From NCBI GenBank assembly GCA_910591455.2, contig OU342806.1, positions 27,715,517 through 27,779,516 on the forward strand: DNA of 64,000 bases, read 5' to 3'. Source of the DNA: Pholis gunnellus (lineage: Eukaryota > Chordata > Actinopteri > Perciformes > Pholidae). Below the pieces are notes generated by a model. That model saw only the letters and a list, made by a program, of their open reading frames with translations. It was not told the DNA's origin and made no database searches. Below are positions 60,201 through 64,000 of this stretch, in pieces. Made by a program: the position numbers and the translations under genes. Each line of letters begins with the position of its first letter. The stretch's first letter is position 1.

Positions 60201-61772
60201 GGGATTTACCCAGTTTGCAGCGTAGTGGCCTGGGATTGTGTATGAAATCTCAAGTGCAGCAACGTTGCTGGGTGCCGGTTTTTGAGAGCGGCAGTCACGG
60301 CGCACTACATACAGCGTCTAAGCTGCCGCTCGCTCCACTTCACCGTCTCACAGTCTCCAGCCTGCTCATAAATCACTCTTAGCCCAGGTTACTGAGACAG
60401 ACATGCAATCCCCTTCATCCTATTTTTCTCCGACTGCTACGGACTTGTGTTTCAGCTCGAAGAGGCACAGAGCCACTTGGCCCCCGACCCCTGGCATGTA
60501 TAATTGAGAGAGGAGAGAAGTTTTCTCGTTTCTACTGCCCTCCGTTAGCCCACATAGACCGATCCAACCAAGACACCAACGCCACGATGTTTATGATCTT
60601 TTTTTAATCTGAGGGCTGGTAAATTCAATGAGTGATTCATTGTTTTTGTATTAAAATCAACATTAGAAAAAGTGAGACAATTTGCAAGAACCACAATTTG
60701 AATTATAACTTAAATAATTAACACTTTGCCAAAGAAGAATGTTATTTTGTTAAAAATGTAAAAACGTTGTGGGACTAGCTTTTAGTTAATGGGCATAGTC
60801 ATTCCCAAAGACTGGGTCGGGACCCACGGGTGGATCGCAGGAGATTTTGTTAGGGTCGCTCTAAATATGTTAGCAGAATATCTTCCATAGTCTTTTATTT
60901 AACATTTATATCTGCAGTTCACTTTTAAGCCACATGAGGGAGCCTTAATGTTCGTATTGTTCTGAAAACTTTTACATTGAATCTAATGTGAAAGGAGAGC
61001 ATACAATTATAAAGTATTATGTCTTCAATAACGCATTCATAAAAAATGAAGTTGTGATTTAAACGTATATCTCTTCAAAATGACTGGATTACCATTTCAA
61101 GATAATATCAGGTGATGAGGAAATTGTGGTTCAAATTGTTAGGAACGTTCATTTATGCACAAATCCGCTCTTGTAGATAAGACACCTTTTGTGAATTGGG
61201 TTGCAATGGTTTGTCATTTTTTTAAAAGTGGGTCCCCAGAAAGAGGTAAACACTGATAACACAGGTAGCTCGGTGGTAGTTGACAGTGTGGCCATTTACA
61301 CTTTTGGACACATTTTATTGTTTCACGCTCTACCTACCAAACGTTGGTATATGCACTTTGGCATCTCTGACTCACGTCTCACTTTCTACCCACAGAAAAA
61401 CTCTTCATATTAATGGTTATGTTATCTTGGGCTGCAACTAACGATTATTTGAACTATCGATTAATCTGCTTATCATTTTCTCAATTAATTGATTCATTAT
61501 TTAGTATAGAAAATGTCTAAAAACAGGATGGACAGAGTCCGAGGTCAGGTCACCTTGAAATGTTGAAAGTAAGAAATATAGAAACATAATTTGAGTGTAG
61601 CGTGCTGTCTGCAATAATTCCCAACCACCTCCCGTCCCGTTCTTGTGTGTCTCTGCCCCCTCTGTAGTCCTGGACTCACAACATATCTAGAGAGAAGGAG
61701 TTCCTGCTGAAGCTGGTGAAGGCTGGAGTCATCCAGGACTTGACCAACGGGATCTGCGGTGCAGGATGCTGA
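33081..61772 (+). CDS. st3gal3: ST3GAL3-type beta-galactoside alpha-2,3-sialyltransferase, complete, ten coding exons
   Basis: Joined exons 33081-33192, 38367-38412, 38611-38703, 45233-45327, 48276-48339, 50840-50935, 52422-52608, 58117-58263, 58650-58796 and 61668-61772 give 363 codons plus TGA, all phases compatible. The product should transfer sialic acid from CMP-Neu5Ac to terminal galactose in the Golgi lumen. It is a type II membrane protein: short basic N-tail (MRMKPSRQ), anchor at about 9-25 (FFLGLCSMLALGFLYYSG), stem, catalytic domain. Sialylmotif L spans about 140-187 (CKTCIVVGNGGILANRSLGQ...), S about 278-300, motif III is HYYE at 317-320, and VS is H333 to E338. C140/C143 and C297 are the expected disulphide cysteines. 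Sequons are at N63, N154 and N334. Length is close to human ST3GAL3. The tail CGAGC after NGI is extra. Which teleost st3gal3 paralogue this is remains open. Confidence 0.93.
33390..33650 (+). mobile_element. LINE 3' tail with (ATT)n end
   Basis: Runs from tcttttaagactggcctaaa, through ctgtggcactctgagatttc and gtacgttacaaataaaatgc, into an ATT repeat. This form of 3' end (terminal triplet repeat after AAATAAAATG) is typical of fish non-LTR elements. No coding part remains. Confidence 0.6.
33747..33933 (-). repeat. Six-copy dispersed repeat, copy B (internally deleted)
   Basis: Reverse orientation: acagactgtatatatgaag, then attttctcatagacttctat and agtcgccccctgatgg. It lacks the central block present in the other copies. 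Confidence 0.75.
34109..35309. repeat. 61-bp perfect inverted repeat pair spaced by 1079 bp
   Basis: 34109-34169 (from aatgaaaataaaaacgtaaa to gagtggcagct) is the exact reverse complement of 35249-35309 (from agctgccactcaagttctct to ttattttcatt). Outside the arms ccaatt (left) and aattgg (right) also pair after a short gap. The inside does not encode a transposase. It is either a non-autonomous transposon with long terminal inverted repeats or an inverted duplication. Confidence 0.85.
37590..37955 (-). repeat. Six-copy dispersed repeat, copy C
   Basis: Reverse orientation with the full central block: gagccccgccctaaagcata, attgagaccataaactcatg, ctcatagacttctatacaac and agtcgccccctggtgg. Confidence 0.8.
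38367..38412 (+). CDS. st3gal3: st3gal3 stem exon (46 nt)
   Basis: The acceptor is ttgtctag|TGT and the donor is AGTCT|gtaagt. It encodes LYDQQGFLMKLDGVS, parallel to the EYDRLGFLLNLDSKL part of the human stem. Phases 1 and 2 fit the neighbours. Confidence 0.85.
38611..38703 (+). CDS. st3gal3: st3gal3 stem exon with N-glycosylation sequon
   Basis: The acceptor is tgtccacag|GCC and the donor is CCAAA|gtaaga. It encodes PLELMYKYGNLSEGACKPSF then AAAKMTAVYP. The NLSEGACKP block is conserved in ST3GAL3. Confidence 0.9.
38838..39637 (-). mobile_element. hAT transposon, non-autonomous copy 3 (800 bp), perfect target duplication
   Basis: The ends caggggtctgcaacctttac and gcaggttgctgacgcctg match the two copies in arhgap39. 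The flanks TCCTAGAA (38830-38837) and TCCTAGAA (39638-39645) are identical. It keeps ttgcgatctttccataaata, gggaaaccagtaggtttgaa and the ends, but has lost most of the BED zinc-finger region. Confidence 0.93.
39965..40215 (+). repeat. Dispersed repeat related to 6530-6850
   Basis: Colinear blocks gttaacgttagctgttagca, gtgatgctttcaggct, gagatgttttcagagcaata and aatagatattaaagagggaa match the arhgap39 intron copy. Confidence 0.6.
40990..41080 (-). repeat. Fragment of a common teleost repeat tail
   Basis: The tcattcacccattcacatac ... gataccatgcaaggtgccac ... atcattcacacacg pattern is recognised from memory as the tail of an interspersed fish repeat. Ends approximate, strand uncertain. Confidence 0.4.
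44728..45188 (+). repeat. Six-copy dispersed repeat, copy D, close to an exon
   Basis: Full-length-looking copy: cttgcattctctctactgac, agggggcgaatcctctgg, the central block, ggcggggctaccttgtgatt, and cactccacaaaccaatgggt. It ends about 45 bp upstream of the exon at 45233. Confidence 0.85.
45233..45327 (+). CDS. st3gal3: st3gal3 exon, stem to catalytic domain
   Basis: The acceptor is atatcaacag|GTT and the donor is CACAAG|gtatga. It encodes FTKLAPMFLDPNYKRFSKIG then DYSPPFGVKSQ; PPFG is conserved in the family. Confidence 0.9.
45455..46500. repeat. Possible decayed DNA transposon or compound repeat
   Basis: Begins near cagtggcggatggtcaatag and ggcctggccccacc. It includes aatcagcgtcctcaaataga and a gagcgccagcgcgagc segment, and a second ggccccacc block occurs near 46470. 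The texture (GC-rich gggcc blocks in AT-rich intron, A-run near 45508) suggests an old element, but I found no clear inverted ends or target duplication. Confidence 0.35.
46501..48217. other. st3gal3 intron sequence, mostly unrecognised
   Basis: The minus-strand frame at 46513-46773 and plus frames near 47386-48060 look like no known protein. A stretch at 47870-48060 is relatively GC-rich. Nothing firm. Confidence 0.4.
48224..48265. repeat. (TC)n microsatellite forming an acceptor polypyrimidine tract
   Basis: About 21 TC units end about 10 nt before the AG of the exon at 48276. Confidence 0.95.
48276..48339 (+). CDS. st3gal3: st3gal3 exon (64 nt)
   Basis: The acceptor is taacctgcag|AGA and the donor is GACAG|gtgagt. 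It encodes EKIIDILLFATKSYGLGEEL then D. The polypyrimidine tract is a CT microsatellite. Confidence 0.88.
48340..50839. other. st3gal3 intron
   Basis: Contains a GATA tract and LINE-like tail at 49405-49560; otherwise AT-rich. The frame upstream of 50840 that joins the exon is intron read-through. Confidence 0.55.
49405..49560 (-). mobile_element. LINE 3' end fragment with (GATA)n
   Basis: agatagatagatataaactt, then tattcatccccagggggaaa followed by AT-rich sequence. This is a frequent 3' terminus of fish non-LTR elements in reverse. No coding part. Confidence 0.5.
50840..50935 (+). CDS. st3gal3: st3gal3 exon, first half of sialylmotif L
   Basis: The acceptor is gtgttacag|CAT and the donor is GTCAG|gtacgt. 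It encodes MKCKTCIVVGNGGILANRSL then GQKIDEFDVVV; VVGNGG is the core of motif L, which binds the CMP-sialic acid donor. Confidence 0.95.
52322..52358. repeat. AT-rich microsatellite (TATA)n
   Basis: Interrupted TA repeats about 65 bp upstream of the acceptor for the exon at 52422. Confidence 0.9.
52422..52608 (+). CDS. st3gal3: st3gal3 exon, second half of sialylmotif L
   Basis: The acceptor is tgtgttgcag|GTT and the donor is AGGCTG|gtaagg. It completes the arginine codon, then LNEAPVRGFERDVGSKTTMR, ITYPEGAIQKTERYEAQSLF and VLSAFKALDFKWLRHM. Confidence 0.95.
54140..54173. repeat. Perfect 15-bp inverted repeat with 4-nt loop
   Basis: gaccactctgtccac, loop ctgt, gtggacagagtggtc. Isolated, with no U-run, so not a terminator-like element. 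Confidence 0.95.
55262..55485 (+). mobile_element. tRNA-derived SINE
   Basis: The head has A-box-like tgagttggtacaacgggtag and B-box-like ggcggttcgatacccggc, spaced as in a tRNA promoter. A body with tccttgagcgagacactaaa and ctcaccgggcgctttacagc follows, then an AT-rich end with gacaattaaa. The A-box part is recognisably tRNA-like but cannot fold into a full tRNA. Confidence 0.75.
55960..56080 (+). repeat. Dispersed teleost repeat fragment
   Basis: aatgctaacatgggcatgct, aacatgctcacaatgacaag and aacatgctgatgtttagcag form a motif series recognised from memory as a common fish repeat. Confidence 0.6.
56254..56838 (+). repeat. Six-copy dispersed repeat, copy E
   Basis: cttgcattctttctaatgga, the central block with tctatgagaaaatgactcta, taaagcagggtatgctttag, ggcggggctaccttgtgaca, and agtccacaaaccaatggttg at the end. 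Contains about 100 bp not shared by the shorter copies. Confidence 0.85.
57760..57880 (+). repeat. Dispersed repeat fragment related to 7240-7390
   Basis: Shares ttagctctgtttttggtctc and flanking blocks with the arhgap39 intron copy. Confidence 0.6.
58117..58263 (+). CDS. st3gal3: st3gal3 exon, start of sialylmotif S
   Basis: The acceptor is tgtgtctcag|CAC and the donor is AGAGGG|gtgaga. Forty-nine codons, phase 0, encode HSTDGFWKSVARHVPRDPGD, then ILNPYFIQEASFKLIGLPHN and NGQMGRG. A second AG five bases inside the exon would break the frame, so 58117 is preferred. Confidence 0.93.
58650..58796 (+). CDS. st3gal3: st3gal3 exon, sialylmotifs S and III
   Basis: The acceptor is gtttttcag|AAT and the donor is AAAGAG|gtaatt. 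It encodes NIPTLGTVAITMALHNCDEV, then AVAGFGYNMSTPHAPLHYYE and KIRMAAIKE. The cysteine of HNCDEV is the motif S disulphide partner. Confidence 0.95.
59140..59590 (-). repeat. Six-copy dispersed repeat, copy F
   Basis: Reverse orientation: tagtttgtggaccgctgttt, tagccccgccctaaagcatc, the central block, and agtcgccccctgctga with gaatgcaagtttaagacact. Confidence 0.85.
61427..61570 (+). repeat. Dispersed teleost repeat ('ggctgcaactaacgatta' type)
   Basis: ttgggctgcaactaacgatt, actatcgattaatctgctta, tctcaattaattgattcatt. Related fragments occur reversed at about 34940-35010 and diverged at about 28235. Recognised from memory as abundant in fish. Confidence 0.7.
61668..61772 (+). CDS. st3gal3: st3gal3 last exon with motif VS and stop
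   Basis: The acceptor is ccctctgtag|TCC. Thirty-four codons encode SWTHNISREKEFLLKLVKAG then VIQDLTNGICGAGC, with TGA at 61770-61772. Motif VS is H-x4-E (HNISRE). Human ST3GAL3 ends at the GI position, so CGAGC is an extension. Confidence 0.95.
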   Translation, partial: SWTHNISREKEFLLKLVKAGVIQDLTNGICGAGC

Positions 61773-63061
61773 TGGTCCTTGCTCAGCATCATGATGGATG
61801 GATGGATGGATGCACTGTGCTCACCTTCCACCTGCTCCAGCACCTGAGGAGGGAAACTCAAGGCTCTGTCGGCCGTGCTCCCAGCAGAGACCAGCAGCTG
61901 TCACACACTGCTGCGGTCAGTGCAGAGAGACTGTGTGTCTGTATGAGGCTCATTGACCACAACACACTACCCAGTGTTGGATATTGACATATTGCAAGCA
62001 ATTGGCCTCTGTATTTAGCTCGTCCTAGTTGCAGGTCAGTGTATATTTACATGGATTTTGGTGGCCTGGCTCAAAGGGGTACGTCCTCAGTGATGGGGAT
62101 CAAACCAGGAAATGGACCAGGCTGCCCTCCTACTAGAACTACTGCAGGCTGTGGAGGGGAGGAGAGGATGAAGATGTTGGCTTTAAGTATTGAGCCTGTG
62201 CCAAGAATACCTCTACAAGTGTCCTTCTGCTCACACATCTGATTGTACTCTGCATCAAACGTATAGTCTCTTTTTTATTTCTTCCAGTTTCTGCGTGACT
62301 CAGCCGTCCTGGACCAGACGTCCGTGGGTAGACCCACTCTATATCAGAGCAACATGGCAATCATCAGAGCTTGTTTAGTTGAGTCGGTCAGAGTCCGTAT
62401 GAAGCTAGAAGGCTGGAGAAGCATGCTAATCAAGAGCTGCCTCAGCATGAACATGGTTAACGTGTATTTGTGCAATTTAAAGTACACAAACATAACATAG
62501 GTAACCTATAATATAGCCTCCTCCTAAATAATGACACTCAAGTGCACAGTCCACTGACTACTAGACAGATGCAGAAGACTCACACCATCTTTGTTCTTCA
62601 CGAAGCAGCATGATACTACGATCTTACCCCCCGATGTGCACTAGATGTGGCTGAGTCGCATTTAGCTTCCAATGTGGCCCGCAGCAGCCTGCGTCTCAGC
62701 AGCGCAATATTCCCTTGGGAATGTACATATTTATTGGCAATTCACTCAACTAATGTTTATGATATGATGCATGTCATTCGCTACTGACTTTGTCTGACAT
62801 TACATTACATTACAGTCATTTAGCAGACGCTTTTATCCAAAGCGACTTACAATAAGTGTATTCAACATCTGTATTCAAGCGAACTACTAGTCACCAGAAG
62901 TCATAAGTGCATCTCCTTTTTAAGCATCTAAGAGCATAAACCAGAACAAACGTACAGTGCAGAAACAAACAAATGCAATAAGTGCCACAAACTAATACGA
63001 ATACAATAAGTGCTAAGTGGAAGGCTCAGGGTAGGCCTTCTACACATCTCGTCTTAACATA
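61773..63061 (+). other. st3gal3: Probable st3gal3 3' UTR and downstream flank
   Basis: Starts with a GGAT tetranucleotide run (61793-61811). No canonical AATAAA was seen in the first kilobase; the first clear one (about 63098) lies inside a MITE. The 3' end of the transcript is not determined. Confidence 0.4.
62790..63020 (+). repeat. Dispersed fish repeat ('tttagcagacgcttttatcc' type)
   Basis: acattacattacattacagt, catttagcagacgcttttat and aagcgacttacaataagtgt form a highly characteristic sequence found across teleost genomes. Family name not asserted. Confidence 0.7.
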
Positions 63062-63447
63062 CACTGTCGCTCAAAAGTGTGGAATCAGCTGTTCAATAAT
63101 AAATAGTATAACAGAGAAGTACGGTATAATTCAGACACTAAATGTATCATTTACATTTGAAGTAGTTTTGGCCCCAAACGATGAATGCAGGATTTAAAGT
63201 TCCATTTCGTCCATGTCCCCACTGTTTTGTGAGACAGAGGGGAATGCTTTTGGAACCTTGATTTTAATGCTTTTTCCAGGACAGAAAACTATGACCATTG
63301 ATCATTATTGAAACACAAAGGTGATATGGGCTCTTAATATTGAATTTGTCTGTTTTTTGGGGGGTCTTGTTCAGTGCTCTCAGCCATCTGACTGTACTTC
63401 ATCAAGCTTTTGTGGAAGGAGATTCCAAACTTTTGAACGGTTGCGTG
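63062..63447. mobile_element. Tc1/mariner-like MITE (386 bp)
   Basis: Left end cactgtcgctcaaaagtgtg then gaatca; right end gattccaaacttttgaacgg then ttgcgtg. These are inverted repeats of the fish Tc1 type (ctcaaaagt-tggaatc). TA precedes the left end; the right flank reads CA, so the target duplication is decayed on one side. No transposase frame. Confidence 0.8.
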
Positions 63448-64000
63448 CAAACAGTAAAACTATTTTTATTTTCAGTTTCTGTCACCAATCATAAATGAGC
63501 TGCAACATTTATTTTGATCTTTTGTAAAACACAAACAATATTGAAATATGTTTGTTGAAGAACAACCGATAGACGGGTCTTAAAAGTCCATTTTCTAATG
63601 AAGAACCTGCATCTTGGGTCATACTGTTGAGTGTCACTGTTGTGTAGGCCAGACATGTTTTGAATACATGCTCTGGGTCACAGTATTTGACAGGCATATC
63701 TTTGGATTGAATAATCCCTTTTTCCTCCTATCTCATCAGCCCGTTCCATCCAAAGAGGATGTTGTTATAATAGTGAGAATGTCGAGTGAATCACAACTGT
63801 TTCTATCTTCCTCGGCCACTCAAAAGGATTTGCTTACATGACTGATATGTGAATCATATCAAAAACCTGTTTATCACACAGGGATCTATTTAGCTTGATT
63901 TGATTGTTGCTGATTTGAAACCCTGGCATCAAATTCATCTTCAGTTGTTGCCACAGCAACGAGTCCTTCAGCTCAAGCTGTGTTGCGACAAGGTCAAGGT
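63448..64000. other. Intergenic end of window, nothing recognised
   Basis: AT-rich. Short frames only. Confidence 0.5.

Larger units (their letters stand above)
58797..61667. other. st3gal3 last intron
   Basis: Holds repeat copy F (59140-59590) and the repeat at 61427-61570. A stretch at 60180-60560 is less AT-rich but has no recognisable coding signal. Confidence 0.55.

Overview
The window looks like nuclear DNA of a ray-finned fish, probably a percomorph-type teleost. It has spliced vertebrate genes with GT-AG introns, many CA/GT and other microsatellites, and several dispersed repeat families that I recognise as typical of teleost genomes. There are no prokaryotic features, and most long open reading frames outside the exons below are chance frames in introns or repeats. 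LAYOUT: (1) About 1-17.4 kb is the 3' part of arhgap39 (Vilse/CrossGAP), plus strand. Eight exons encode 431 residues: most of the MyTH4 domain and the whole RhoGAP domain, to the stop at 17372-17374. The upstream exons (WW domains) lie outside the window. Its introns carry two copies of a hAT transposon in opposite orientation and a 288-bp copy of an upstream intron segment inserted with a 20-bp target duplication. (2) About 17.4-30.7 kb is 3' UTR and intergenic DNA. It holds a small hAT element with a perfect 8-bp target duplication and a 40-C run, a broken antisense LINE, a decayed two-exon TCF/LEF-like HMG-box relic on the minus strand, and a 2-kb minisatellite of 31-bp units. (3) About 30.7-63 kb is a complete ST3GAL3-type beta-galactoside alpha-2,3-sialyltransferase gene, plus strand. 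It has a CpG-rich noncoding first exon and ten coding exons that join without frame breaks into a 363-residue type II Golgi protein with sialylmotifs L, S, III and VS. Its introns hold another hAT copy, five copies of a roughly 450-bp repeat (a sixth lies downstream of arhgap39), a 61-bp perfect inverted repeat with 1.1-kb spacing, SINEs and LINE tails. A Tc1-like MITE lies downstream of the gene. The two genes are in tandem but not functionally related: one is a cytoskeletal Rho/Rac regulator, the other a Golgi glycosyltransferase. I saw no new multi-gene system. The most unusual items are the templated intron insertion, the HMG-box relic, the 61-bp inverted repeat, the minisatellite, and a six-codon upstream ORF whose stop overlaps the sialyltransferase start codon.
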